Positions 34,816 through 43,247 of a DNA stretch of 49,704 nucleotides are shown piece by piece. Position numbers and translations under genes: made by a program. A model generated the notes under the pieces. That model made no database searches and was not told where the DNA came from. It saw nothing but the letters and a program-made list of their open reading frames with translations. Each line of letters opens with the position of its first letter. The first letter of the stretch is position 1. This DNA is from Firmicutes bacterium UBA2530 (GTDB lineage: Bacteria > Bacillota > Clostridia > Tissierellales > Sedimentibacteraceae): positions 70,355-120,058 of the forward strand of contig DDNC01000002.1 in assembly GCA_002340985.1 (NCBI GenBank), read 5' to 3'.

Positions 34816-35562
34816 ATGGAAGCTGTATATAGAAAAAAACACACGGTTCAGGTCAGCGATGTGGACTTCAGCCGAAAATTGAAACTCAGCACCATGTTTG
34901 TTTATTTTCAGGACATGGCAACAGAGCATGCAGAAAGATTAGGCGTTGGAAGAGACATATTGCAAAATGATAATCTGATATGGGTGCTTACAAGTGCCAG
35001 GGCAGATATTGAGAGATATCCTGTGTGGAATGAGAATATATTCATAGAAACATGGCCTCTTAAGCCTGACAAGGTAAATTTTGAAAGAGATTTTTTAGTT
35101 CATGATGAAAACAATGATATAATTGCAAGAGCTGTAACCAATTGGGTAATAATCGACATCAACAGCAGGAAATTAAAGAGGAGCAAAGCAATTAATTCGG
35201 AATTTCCGGATGCGGGAAGAGAAAGGTCCATAGATTGCTCGTTGGGAAGGATAAATGCAAACGTAAATATGTCCGAGGCCTACAGAAAAACCGTGGGATA
35301 CAGTGACATAGATATGAATGAGCATCTTAACAATTCCAAATATCTGGACTATATTATGGATTGCTTCAGTGTAGAGGACCATAAGAATTATTTCACCAAA
35401 TCAATCGAGGTGAATTACATTCACGAAGCACTTCCCGGCGACACAATAATACTTAAAAAAGGTATTGATGAAGAGGATGGAAGCATAGTCTATGTTGAGG
35501 GAATAAACGACGGAAATAGTTTAACCGTTTTTAAATCCAGGTTTAAGGTGCAGGAGAAATAA
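34816..35562 (+). CDS. Acyl-ACP thioesterase
   Basis: 248-residue double-hotdog thioesterase of the plant FatA/FatB-like (Acyl-ACP TE) family. Each half shows a hotdog core: N-terminal HTVQVSDVDFSRKLKLSTMF and C-terminal YSDIDMNEHLNNSKYLDYIMD, where the N-x-H-x-N-N block carries the family's catalytic residues. It hydrolyses acyl-ACP to free fatty acid, ending chain elongation; in bacteria it can supply free fatty acids for lipid remodelling. ACCGGAGG precedes the ATG. It forms a two-gene unit with the DUF488 gene one base downstream. Confidence 0.88.
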   Translation: MEAVYRKKHTVQVSDVDFSRKLKLSTMFVYFQDMATEHAERLGVGRDILQNDNLIWVLTSARADIERYPVWNENIFIETWPLKPDKVNFERDFLVHDENNDIIARAVTNWVIIDINSRKLKRSKAINSEFPDAGRERSIDCSLGRINANVNMSEAYRKTVGYSDIDMNEHLNNSKYLDYIMDCFSVEDHKNYFTKSIEVNYIHEALPGDTIILKKGIDEEDGSIVYVEGINDGNSLTVFKSRFKVQEK

Positions 35563-35563
35563 G

Positions 35564-35938
35564 ATGGATATAATTAATCATTTGCTGGTTAAAAGGATAT
35601 ATTCGGAGTTTTCCCATACGGATGGATACAGAATTTTGGTAGATAGGCTTTGGCCAAGGGGTATAACAAAGGAAAGGGCACATATTGATTATTGGGCTAA
35701 AGAAATCACGCCCAGTACAGAACTCAGAAAAACATTCAATCATGATGAAAATACCATGGATGAATTTAAAATAAGATATTATCTGGAGTTAGATAACAAT
35801 GAGCATCGCGGTGTATTTATAGACCTGATTCGCAATAAGCTTAAGGAAAGAAATGTAACCCTGCTATATGCCGCTAAAAATGAGACATATAACCATGCCC
35901 ATGTATTAAAGGAATGGATAAAGGAAATAATTTCATGA
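35564..35938 (+). CDS. DUF488 family protein (YeaO-like)
   Basis: 124-residue cytosolic protein of the DUF488 family. It has the invariant RILVDRLWPRGITKERAHIDYWAKEI block, the TELRKTFNHD segment and the C-terminal LLYAAKNETYNHAHVL. The biochemical function of the family is not established. It starts one base after the thioesterase stop, with AGGAGAAATAAG as ribosome binding site inside the end of that gene, so the two are coupled. I see no obvious functional link to the thioesterase. Confidence 0.88.
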   Translation: MDIINHLLVKRIYSEFSHTDGYRILVDRLWPRGITKERAHIDYWAKEITPSTELRKTFNHDENTMDEFKIRYYLELDNNEHRGVFIDLIRNKLKERNVTLLYAAKNETYNHAHVLKEWIKEIIS

Positions 35939-36000
35939 ACTATTAATAATAGGGGAACAAAACCTGGAAAAATTCGTCTTGTACAGTAGGAGGTAGTTGT

Positions 36001-37383
36001 ATGAAAAAGAGTATTTTCAATGTTGTGGTTTCTCTTACTCTCATTTCGAATTTTGTTTTCGCATACGCCAACTCAGGCCCGGTAATATGGCCTGCGGTAC
36101 CATCTTCTGATATTGTGGCAGTTGAGGGAAATAGTCCGATTGAAGTGAGAAATGAAATGCTTACATTTGACTTTAATGATGCAAAGAACTCAGACTACAG
36201 CATAAGTGGAAAGGTAACAGCAGAATATGAAATGTACAATCCCAAAGATAAAAAAGAAACATCCGTTATGGCTTTTCCTTTTGTTGAAAGTATAAGAGGG
36301 TTTTCAGAAGATGCTGTATCTATTATGGCAGATGACGATACACTGCCGTTTGAAGTATATATAGGAAGCAGGATAGACAGAAGAGTCAATTATGGTGTAG
36401 AACAACAAAAAGGTATTTATGATTTTAAGGAAATAGTGGGCACAATTAAAAGAGATAAATATGTGCCGTATAATTTTTCTGAGGATGAGACAGGAAAGTT
36501 GTATAAAATATATGCTGAGCCCAAAGTGGATAATGCCTACCTTTCTGTAGAATTCAATTATGATTTGGCACATACTAAGGTTATGACGAAGGGATTCAAC
36601 AGCTTTTCAGGTGATGGCGAAAATATAAGAGTTGCTGCAGGACTTTGGAAGACGGAAGTATTAGAAATATTTATTTTAGGCGAGGATGTCGATTTAGTTT
36701 TTGAAAAATACAAGGATGGAACTCTGACTGAAAAAACAGACTTACTCCATTATGAAGTAACCTCTGAAGATATTATGCTTAAGGATTATCTGAAGCAATA
36801 TACCAATGTTGATGATAATGATACTTATAACTTCAATGAAATACAATTGTACAATATGTATGCGAAGGCACTGGACGGAGCCTTTACAAGCAATATGGGT
36901 TTTTGCTCGGAGGATATGTTATCTGAAGAATGGTACAGCAAGAGAATATTAATATTGGTATATACAGTTGAATTTCCTGAAAATTCAACTAAGACCGTCA
37001 GTGTGGGCTACACTGCAGCCGGAACCATGGACAAGAGAGAAACAAATAAACCTCAGTACACCTTTGACTATATTTTGAACCCGGCTGAAAATTGGAATGA
37101 TTTTAAGAATCTTAACATAAAAATTATTACTCCTGAGGAAGCTCCATATATTATTAAAAGCAGTGTTGATCTCAACAGAGAAGATAATAATATTTACAGT
37201 GCGGCCTTAAATTCACTACCGGAGCAAGACCTTTCGTTTACGCTGTATTATAAAGAAAAAATATCCTTGCTTGACAGAGTAGATTTATACAAAGCTTCCA
37301 TAATCGGCTTCCTGGTTCTGATAATAGGGGCAGTTGCAGCTATTTTCTTTATTGCTTTCAAGTTTATTAAAAGGATTATTTGA
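36001..37383 (+). CDS. Unrecognised exported protein with C-terminal membrane anchor
   Basis: 460 residues, no family recognised. It has an N-terminal Sec signal (about 1-24, ending near FAYA), a large extracellular region rich in beta-type sequence and acidic residues, and one transmembrane helix at about 430-455 followed by a short basic tail (FKFIKRII). The topology is therefore outside-facing type I with almost no cytosolic part. The start of the mature protein, NSGPVIWPAVPSSDI, is Pro-rich. Only one cysteine is in the ectodomain, so no disulfide is expected. The ribosome binding site TAGGAGG is excellent. A role at the cell surface is all I can infer. Confidence 0.8.
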   Translation: MKKSIFNVVVSLTLISNFVFAYANSGPVIWPAVPSSDIVAVEGNSPIEVRNEMLTFDFNDAKNSDYSISGKVTAEYEMYNPKDKKETSVMAFPFVESIRGFSEDAVSIMADDDTLPFEVYIGSRIDRRVNYGVEQQKGIYDFKEIVGTIKRDKYVPYNFSEDETGKLYKIYAEPKVDNAYLSVEFNYDLAHTKVMTKGFNSFSGDGENIRVAAGLWKTEVLEIFILGEDVDLVFEKYKDGTLTEKTDLLHYEVTSEDIMLKDYLKQYTNVDDNDTYNFNEIQLYNMYAKALDGAFTSNMGFCSEDMLSEEWYSKRILILVYTVEFPENSTKTVSVGYTAAGTMDKRETNKPQYTFDYILNPAENWNDFKNLNIKIITPEEAPYIIKSSVDLNREDNNIYSAALNSLPEQDLSFTLYYKEKISLLDRVDLYKASIIGFLVLIIGAVAAIFFIAFKFIKRII

Positions 37384-37441
37384 TATTTGTTTATAATGTG
37401 AAGCAAGAGATTATCAAAGGAGAAAGTTAGGAGAAGTTTGA

Positions 37442-38197
37442 ATGAATGTTGATGAATTAAAAAAGATATGGCTGGAAGAAGAGGCGTATGTCTTTAAAGG
37501 ATGGGATTTTTCACATATTCGTGGCAGATATGACGGAGAGGGGATACCTTGGGATTACGGCTCCATTGTACTGTCTCATTTAAATGATAAATATAGACTT
37601 TTAGATATGGGTACAGGGGGCGGAGAGTTTCTGTTGAGCTTGAACCATCCACATAATCTAACATGTGTTACAGAAGCATATCCTCCCAATGTGGAACTTT
37701 GCAGAGAAAGGCTTGAGCCTTTGGGAATTATTGTTAAGCAAATATATGAAGATGATAATCTGCCTTTTGAGGACGAATATTTTGATATAGTTATAAATCG
37801 CCATGAATACTATGAAGAGTCAGAAGTAAGCCGTGTATTGAAAAAAGGAGGCTTATTTATTACTCAGCAAATAGGCGGTAAAAATAACTATGACTTGTCA
37901 TGCAGACTTATAGACGACTTTAAGCCTCAATTTCCTGAATTCGACATGAAAAATGCGGCGGATAAGTTGGAGAAAAACGGTTTTAAAATACTTGACGGAG
38001 AAGAAAGCTTTATTCCGGTACGTTTCTATGATATAGGGGCTTTTGTTTACTTTGCAAAAATAATACAGTGGGAATTTCCGGGTTTTTCGGTTGAGAGCTG
38101 TTTTGATAAGCTTTGTGATTTACAGAAAGACATAGAGGAAAACGGCGTAATGCAAGGAACAGAACATAGATTTATAATAGTATCAACAAAACTTTAA
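37442..38197 (+). CDS. Class I SAM-dependent methyltransferase
   Basis: 251-residue Rossmann-fold methyltransferase. Motif I is LLDMGTGGGEFLLSL (about residue 54), the acidic motif II lies in CVTEAYPPN, and post-I/motif III include LPFEDEYFDIVINRHEYYE and the LKKGGLFITQQIG stretch. The RHE(Y) after FDIVIN may act in substrate choice. The substrate is unknown; the general layout resembles RlmA-like and small-molecule methyltransferases. GGAG lies 8 bases ahead. It stands alone and ends just before a hairpin shared with the convergent sensor gene. Confidence 0.88.
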   Translation: MNVDELKKIWLEEEAYVFKGWDFSHIRGRYDGEGIPWDYGSIVLSHLNDKYRLLDMGTGGGEFLLSLNHPHNLTCVTEAYPPNVELCRERLEPLGIIVKQIYEDDNLPFEDEYFDIVINRHEYYEESEVSRVLKKGGLFITQQIGGKNNYDLSCRLIDDFKPQFPEFDMKNAADKLEKNGFKILDGEESFIPVRFYDIGAFVYFAKIIQWEFPGFSVESCFDKLCDLQKDIEENGVMQGTEHRFIIVSTKL

Positions 38198-38198
38198 A

Positions 38199-38236
38199 AA
38201 AGAGCTGCAGCAATTTTGGCTTTGTCACAGCTCTTT
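38199..38236. terminator. Bidirectional terminator, methyltransferase / sensor gene
   Basis: AAAGAGCTG (38199-38207) / CAGCTCTTT (38228-38236) with flanking A-run on the left and T-rich sequence on the right, between convergent genes. Confidence 0.8.
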
Positions 38237-38243
38237 GACATTT

Positions 38244-41168
38244 TTATTTTATTTCAGGTTTCGTTTCCATGAGTTTCAGAAATACATCGGCTATTTCGGG
38301 GTCAAACTGTGTTCCTGAGCATCTTTTTATTTCCAGCAGTGCCTCCTCCTTGCTTTTGGGCTTCTGATATGGGCGGTTAGCCGTCATTGCTTCATAAGCA
38401 TCCGCAATGGTTATAATTCTGGATTCCAATGGAATTTCATGCCCTTTAAGTTTATCGGGATAGCCGTTTCCGTTAAATTTTTCGTGATGATGCCTCACAA
38501 TTTTCGCTAATCCTGCATATTCATAGGTATTTCTAAGTATATGATATCCTGTTTCGGAATGCTTTTTAATTATGTCAAATTCTTCGTTGGTTAATTTTTC
38601 TTTTTTGTTTAAAAGCTCAGGGGGAATTATAATTTTTCCTATATCATGCAGTATTCCAGCATGCTTTATGGCATGAATCTCTCTATCGCTGAAATTCATT
38701 TCCTTTGCCATGAGCTCGCAATATTCTGCAACCCTTTCTGTATGTATTTGTTCATTGTCATATTTCAGATTGATGCTTCTCAGTACATTTTCTATAACCT
38801 GGCTTCTCATGGCTCTTCCGTATTTCATCTTTCTTTCATACATGGAGTTTTCGGCATTTTTAATAATTACGTCTATGTCCTGGCTTGTGTCGGTTTTTAT
38901 GTCATAACCGGCAGCAATGGATACTATAACAGATTCAAGCTCAATCTTGGAGGTTTCCTCAATAATTGAATCTCTTATATTCAGTGCCTGTTCAGGGCTT
39001 GTATTCGGCAGTAATATAGAAAACTCATCCCCGCCCATTCGAGCAATAACATCTTGGGGGCGGCATGCTTTTTTCAGTATATCTGCAACTTTTTTAAGAA
39101 GCTTATCTCCCATTTCATGGCCAAAGGCATCATTGGTAAGCTTTAATCCGTTTATGTCCAGTACCATTATGGCAACAGGGAGATTTTCAACCGTATCCAT
39201 GCGTTTCATTGCTTCTTCCATATATCTGCGGTTGTACAATCCTGTAAGATAATCATGATAGCTGAGATATTCTATTTGATTGTGCTTTTCTCTCTTTTCG
39301 GTGAAATCTCTGAAAACAATCACAACACCTGTTATTTTTCCGTCCCGGCTCCAAATCGGAGCAGCACTGTCTTCTATAGGAAGAAGTGTTCCGTCTCTTC
39401 GTATCAATGCGGTATGATTTGCAAGTTCCTTAATTTCACCTGTTTTAAGAACATCATCAACTAAATTTCTGCAGGGTTCCATTGTATATTCATGAATTAT
39501 TGTAAAGATTTCAACAAAATTCTTGCCTATGGCCTCCTCTTCCTTCCAGCCTGTAAGTTGTTCGGCGATTACATTCATTAAAATAATCCTGCCCTTATTG
39601 TCAGTTGAAATTACGCCGTCACCTATGGATAGCAATGTTGTTCTGAAATTTTCCTTTTCCATATACAGAAGCTCCTCCATTTTTTTGCGGTTGGTAATAT
39701 CATCAATAATAACGGCAAATTGCTTATGGTCAAGCGAATAGGCAACTACCTGGTACCACTTTTCAAGTTCATCTGTATAGTTCTCAAATTCGTGAGAGTC
39801 ACCTGTCAGTGCAACCTCTCCGTATGCATTTATCCAGTAGGGTTCAAGGTGAGGTAATACTTCCAAAGCTCTTTTACCAACTATTTCATCACTTTTTAAT
39901 CCTGTTAACCTTTCAAAGCTGTTGTTTACACTTAAGAACCTGTAGTCAACCGGATTGCCTTCTTCATCAGTGATAATTTCATGAACTGCCAATCCAAGCT
40001 GCATTTTTTCTACAAGCCTGCGGTGGCTAAGGATGATATCCTTAATGGATTCCTGTGTAGTGCTTAGGGATTTGGCAATATCTCCAAACTCATCCTTTTT
40101 CTGAATTAAGTCCTGGGGAACTTCGTGTGTGAAGTTTCCGGATGCCATAATGCTGAGCTGATTTTTGATATTCTCAATTGATTTTATGACTCCGTCGGAT
40201 ATTTTGCCCAATATTATAATCAGTGCTGCAAAGACTAAGGATGCCACAATTGAAATTAATCTGATGTTGCCTGCGATGGCCGCATGTGCTTCTTTCATGG
40301 GATACCCTATATTGACTGAACCTATGAGCTTCCCGTCAATAACAATGGGATATACTATATCATAAATATTTTCATTCAATGAGGCAGAGTAATATTCCGA
40401 AGCGTAAGGGGTGCTGTCTTGAATGGCAGAAATAATTTCGGTATTACTTTTCAGTAGGCCTATATTATCATTATTGCTGCTGGCAATTACGACTGCATCA
40501 TTGTTTATAACATCAACATATAAAATGTCCTCAGCAGATGCCGTATCTTCAGCGATTGCCTGATAGCTGAATTGCTTTGTGAGTTCATATACTTTATCGG
40601 CAGAAATTCCTACCTGCACAAATGTGCCGTCTGAATTTCTGACAGCTCCGTATTTTACATAGTTGCCAAATTTTGCATCCTTTCGTATATCTTCCATCAA
40701 TTCCTTCTGTCCTTGAATGATTGCGTTCAGAGGGTGGTCTGCATCCGGTTTCCAGCCTAAATATCCAGGCATGGTTGAGTAAATGATTTCTCCGTCTTTA
40801 TTCAACCAATGGATTTCATCAACCCCCAGGTCGTCGGCTAATTCATCTAAATAATTGTCACTTAAAATATCATGGTTTTTGATTACTATGTTGCATGCCG
40901 CACGAATGCGGTCTTCAATAACACCGTTTAGCAACCCCTCTGATTCCTCATTGGATTTAACGCGCTCAACAAACTGCTTTGCAATATGGAAGCCGTTAGC
41001 CCTCATATTATTAAGCAGGCTTTCTTTCGTGAAGTAAGAGGAGAGACCGGCAATTGTTAATATGGCCATGAATACAACTAAAAGAGGAAGATACAGTATT
41101 TTTGCTCTAAATGAAAGGGATTTTTTGTATAGCTTGCTTAATATGCCTGAATAATTTCTCTCGTTCAT
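38244..41168 (-). CDS. Membrane sensor with PAS, GGDEF and HD-GYP domains
   Basis: 974-residue signalling protein. TM1 is at about 24-46, an extracellular sensor region (Cache-like) at about 47-300, TM2 at about 303-322, then HAMP-like, PAS (about 385-490), second PAS (about 505-620), GGDEF (about 632-785) and HD-GYP (about 800-970). The cyclase motif GGDEF (712-716) is intact, with the inhibitory-site R703-x2-D706 five residues ahead. The phosphodiesterase motifs H841-D842 and HHHEKFNGNGYP (892-903) are intact too. So it could both make and break cyclic-di-GMP. The ribosome binding site AAGGCGG precedes the ATG. It is a single gene on the minus strand. Confidence 0.93.
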   Translation of the reverse strand: MNERNYSGILSKLYKKSLSFRAKILYLPLLVVFMAILTIAGLSSYFTKESLLNNMRANGFHIAKQFVERVKSNEESEGLLNGVIEDRIRAACNIVIKNHDILSDNYLDELADDLGVDEIHWLNKDGEIIYSTMPGYLGWKPDADHPLNAIIQGQKELMEDIRKDAKFGNYVKYGAVRNSDGTFVQVGISADKVYELTKQFSYQAIAEDTASAEDILYVDVINNDAVVIASSNNDNIGLLKSNTEIISAIQDSTPYASEYYSASLNENIYDIVYPIVIDGKLIGSVNIGYPMKEAHAAIAGNIRLISIVASLVFAALIIILGKISDGVIKSIENIKNQLSIMASGNFTHEVPQDLIQKKDEFGDIAKSLSTTQESIKDIILSHRRLVEKMQLGLAVHEIITDEEGNPVDYRFLSVNNSFERLTGLKSDEIVGKRALEVLPHLEPYWINAYGEVALTGDSHEFENYTDELEKWYQVVAYSLDHKQFAVIIDDITNRKKMEELLYMEKENFRTTLLSIGDGVISTDNKGRIILMNVIAEQLTGWKEEEAIGKNFVEIFTIIHEYTMEPCRNLVDDVLKTGEIKELANHTALIRRDGTLLPIEDSAAPIWSRDGKITGVVIVFRDFTEKREKHNQIEYLSYHDYLTGLYNRRYMEEAMKRMDTVENLPVAIMVLDINGLKLTNDAFGHEMGDKLLKKVADILKKACRPQDVIARMGGDEFSILLPNTSPEQALNIRDSIIEETSKIELESVIVSIAAGYDIKTDTSQDIDVIIKNAENSMYERKMKYGRAMRSQVIENVLRSINLKYDNEQIHTERVAEYCELMAKEMNFSDREIHAIKHAGILHDIGKIIIPPELLNKKEKLTNEEFDIIKKHSETGYHILRNTYEYAGLAKIVRHHHEKFNGNGYPDKLKGHEIPLESRIITIADAYEAMTANRPYQKPKSKEEALLEIKRCSGTQFDPEIADVFLKLMETKPEIK

Positions 41169-41450
41169 ATTTACCGCCTTATATTTTCAATAATAGTTAG
41201 TTTGGATTCATTGCCAGGACAAAGCCGATGTTTGTACGGCAATAAAGATTGTACTATATGTATCGTCACGGAAGATAATTTGATTAATAAAAAATGTATA
41301 ATAATCTATAAAATTAAAAAACAAAAAAAGCCAATTCAGTACTTTAGAGTTGTCAAAAAAGTTTGCCAAAAAAAGTTTATCTTTGTGATTTTGGGTATAA
41401 TTATATCAATAAAGACTACTTTATATCTTATTGAAAAGGAGAATTAAAAT

Positions 41451-42218
41451 ATGAGTGATTTATTTAGCTTAAAGGGAAAAGTTGCGCTGGTAACGGGAGC
41501 GTCATCAGGCTTAGGAGTACAATTTGCTACAGCGCTTGCAAGAGAAGGTGCAGATGTTGCCATAGTTGCAAGAAGGGTGGAACGATTAAACGATGTAAAG
41601 AATGAGCTGGAGAAATTCGGAGTAAGAGTTCTGCCTGTTCAATGTGACGTAACGGATGTGGAGCAGGTAAAAAAAGCCGTCGCTGATGTTAAAGAGCATT
41701 TTGGAAGGATTGATATTCTTGTTAATAATGCCGGAGTAGGATTTGCGGAGCCTGCTGAACTTCAGACCGATGAACAATGGAATAAAATGATAGGGCTAAA
41801 TCTGAATGCTGTTTACTTCGTTGCGAGAGAAGTCGGAAAAATAATGGTGGAGCAAAAATACGGCAAAATTATAAACGTAGGTTCAATTCACAGCACGGTT
41901 GCAATGAATGCATTTCCGGTATCAGCATACATGACGGCAAAAGGCGGAGTTATGGCTATGAGCAAGGCTCTGGCTGTTGAGTGGGCTAAATATAACATTA
42001 CGGTAAATACAATCGGGCCTTCATACTTTGAAAGTGAGATGACATCTGCGATTGTATCCGACCCGTCATTCGAGCCTGTATTAAAGGCTTACTGCCCGAT
42101 GGGAAGAGTAGGAAAAAAAGGAGAGCTTGACGGAGCAGTGGTATATTTTGCTTCGGATGCTTCGAGCTTCACCACAGGACAGTATCTTGCAATAGACGGT
42201 GGCTGGACTGCAATCTAA
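41451..42218 (+). CDS. SDR-family oxidoreductase (gluconate 5-dehydrogenase-like)
   Basis: 255-residue classical short-chain dehydrogenase/reductase. The cofactor motif TGASSGLG is at 15-22, NNAG at 92-95, catalytic Ser S145 in VGSIHS, and Y160-x3-K164 in SAYMTAK. ARR directly after the second strand favours NADP(H), an inference. The overall similarity pattern is that of gluconate 5-dehydrogenase or 3-oxoacyl-ACP-reductase-like SDRs; the substrate stays open. An AAAGGAG ribosome binding site is present. A promoter must lie in the 282-base AT-rich spacer upstream, but I could not fix one. A terminator follows. Confidence 0.9.
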   Translation: MSDLFSLKGKVALVTGASSGLGVQFATALAREGADVAIVARRVERLNDVKNELEKFGVRVLPVQCDVTDVEQVKKAVADVKEHFGRIDILVNNAGVGFAEPAELQTDEQWNKMIGLNLNAVYFVAREVGKIMVEQKYGKIINVGSIHSTVAMNAFPVSAYMTAKGGVMAMSKALAVEWAKYNITVNTIGPSYFESEMTSAIVSDPSFEPVLKAYCPMGRVGKKGELDGAVVYFASDASSFTTGQYLAIDGGWTAI

Positions 42219-42233
42219 ATTAAATAAGGTTAA

Positions 42234-42279
42234 AAGGCTGACGCACTGTAGGTATGCTGCGCCAGCCTCTTATTTTTTT
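42234..42279 (+). terminator. Terminator after the SDR gene
   Basis: AGGCTGACGCA pairs with TGCGCCAGCCT (one mismatch), followed by CTTATTTTTTT. Confidence 0.85.
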
Positions 42280-42290
42280 AGGAATTTTTA

Positions 42291-42319
42291 TTGTTTGTTT
42301 GATTTTTATAGTGTATCAT
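42291..42319 (+). promoter_or_regulatory. Promoter of the SemiSWEET-type gene
   Basis: TTGTTT (42291-42296), 17 bases, TATCAT (42314-42319), 40 bases ahead of the preferred ATG at 42359. Confidence 0.6.
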
Positions 42320-42358
42320 TATGGTGTCAATATAAAAAATTACGATAATGGTGAGATT

Positions 42359-42646
42359 ATGTTTTTTGATTTTTTACAGCTTTTAGGCGGTATAATGCTG
42401 TCTGTGGGACAGATACCGCAGATTATGCAGATAATGAGGACCAAATCTGCAAAAGATTTGAACCTGAAAACATATGTTATGATGGTTACGGGTATTTCAT
42501 TGATGGAGGCATATGCAATAAATCTTGTGATGCATGGAGCAGGTGGAGCATTTCTTGTTACAAATACAATTTCTTTGATTGCTTCATCAATAATGCTATT
42601 TTTGATTTTGAAATATGGGCGGAATAAAGATTTTGTGGAGAAATAA
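42359..42646 (+). CDS. SemiSWEET/PQ-loop small membrane transporter
   Basis: 95-residue, three-helix membrane protein, the usual size of a bacterial SemiSWEET. The PQ-loop motif is visible in SVGQIPQIMQIMRTKSAKDLN at the end of helix 1, followed by two more helices and a basic tail. SemiSWEETs dimerise to move sugars along their gradient; the substrate here is unknown. I reject a longer frame from 42254 because it would begin inside the preceding terminator and ahead of the promoter. GGTGAG precedes ATG 42359. The nitroreductase gene follows within 3 bases. Confidence 0.85.
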   Translation: MFFDFLQLLGGIMLSVGQIPQIMQIMRTKSAKDLNLKTYVMMVTGISLMEAYAINLVMHGAGGAFLVTNTISLIASSIMLFLILKYGRNKDFVEK

Positions 42647-42649
42647 GCA

Positions 42650-43183
42650 ATGGAATTTGGAATGACTGATTTAATAAAGCAAAGAAGAAGTATAAGAATA
42701 TTCAAAGACGAAAAGCTACCTGCGGAAGATATTGTGAACATACTGAAGGCAGGGCTTCTGGCGCCGTCGTCAAAAAACAAAAAGCCGGTGAAATTTGTAG
42801 TGGCTGAAAACAGGGATGATTTAGATAAGCTGAGAAGCTGCAAGGAGAAGGGTATAGATGCTCTTCATACGGCAGCCTGTGCAATAGCAGTAATAGCCGA
42901 TAATCAGAAAAGTGACGTATGGATTGAGGATGCATCTGTTGCAGCATCATATATGCAGCTTAAAGCAGAGGAACTGGATATAGGTTCCGTGTGGATACAG
43001 ATAAGAAAGCGAAGCAATGGTTCCAGTGATTCGGAAACTGAGGTCAGAAAGGTGCTGAACATACCTGATAACTACGGTGTGCTATGTATATTGGCGCTGG
43101 GATATAAGGATGAGAGCAGAAAGCCGTACGAAGAAAGCGATATTGATTATTCAAGAATTTGTTTTGGCAAATATCAGCAGTAG
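42650..43183 (+). CDS. Nitroreductase family protein
   Basis: 177-residue FMN-dependent nitroreductase-fold protein. The N-terminal RRSIRIFKDEKLP block with R-S-x-R is the FMN phosphate contact, LLAPSSKNKKP follows, and the C-terminal VLCILALGYKDESRKP stretch fits the family. It reduces nitro or quinone-like compounds or acts in flavin chemistry; the substrate is not predictable. ATG 42650 is used, and ATG 42662 is an alternative. It is close behind the SemiSWEET gene, probably in the same transcript. Confidence 0.87.
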   Translation: MEFGMTDLIKQRRSIRIFKDEKLPAEDIVNILKAGLLAPSSKNKKPVKFVVAENRDDLDKLRSCKEKGIDALHTAACAIAVIADNQKSDVWIEDASVAASYMQLKAEELDIGSVWIQIRKRSNGSSDSETEVRKVLNIPDNYGVLCILALGYKDESRKPYEESDIDYSRICFGKYQQ

Positions 43184-43247
43184 AACCGAAAATGGCATAA
43201 GCAGGTTGCAATAAATGAACATTTTCCATATGAGAGGAAGTGGGAGT

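Noticed and set aside
41202..41447. 81-codon frame just upstream of the SDR gene
   Set aside because: Starts at TTG without a ribosome binding site, with AT-rich low-complexity content; it ends before the SDR start by chance.
42254..42358. N-terminal extension of the SemiSWEET-type protein
   Set aside because: Begins inside the SDR terminator and ahead of the likely promoter; the 95-residue form has the normal family size.
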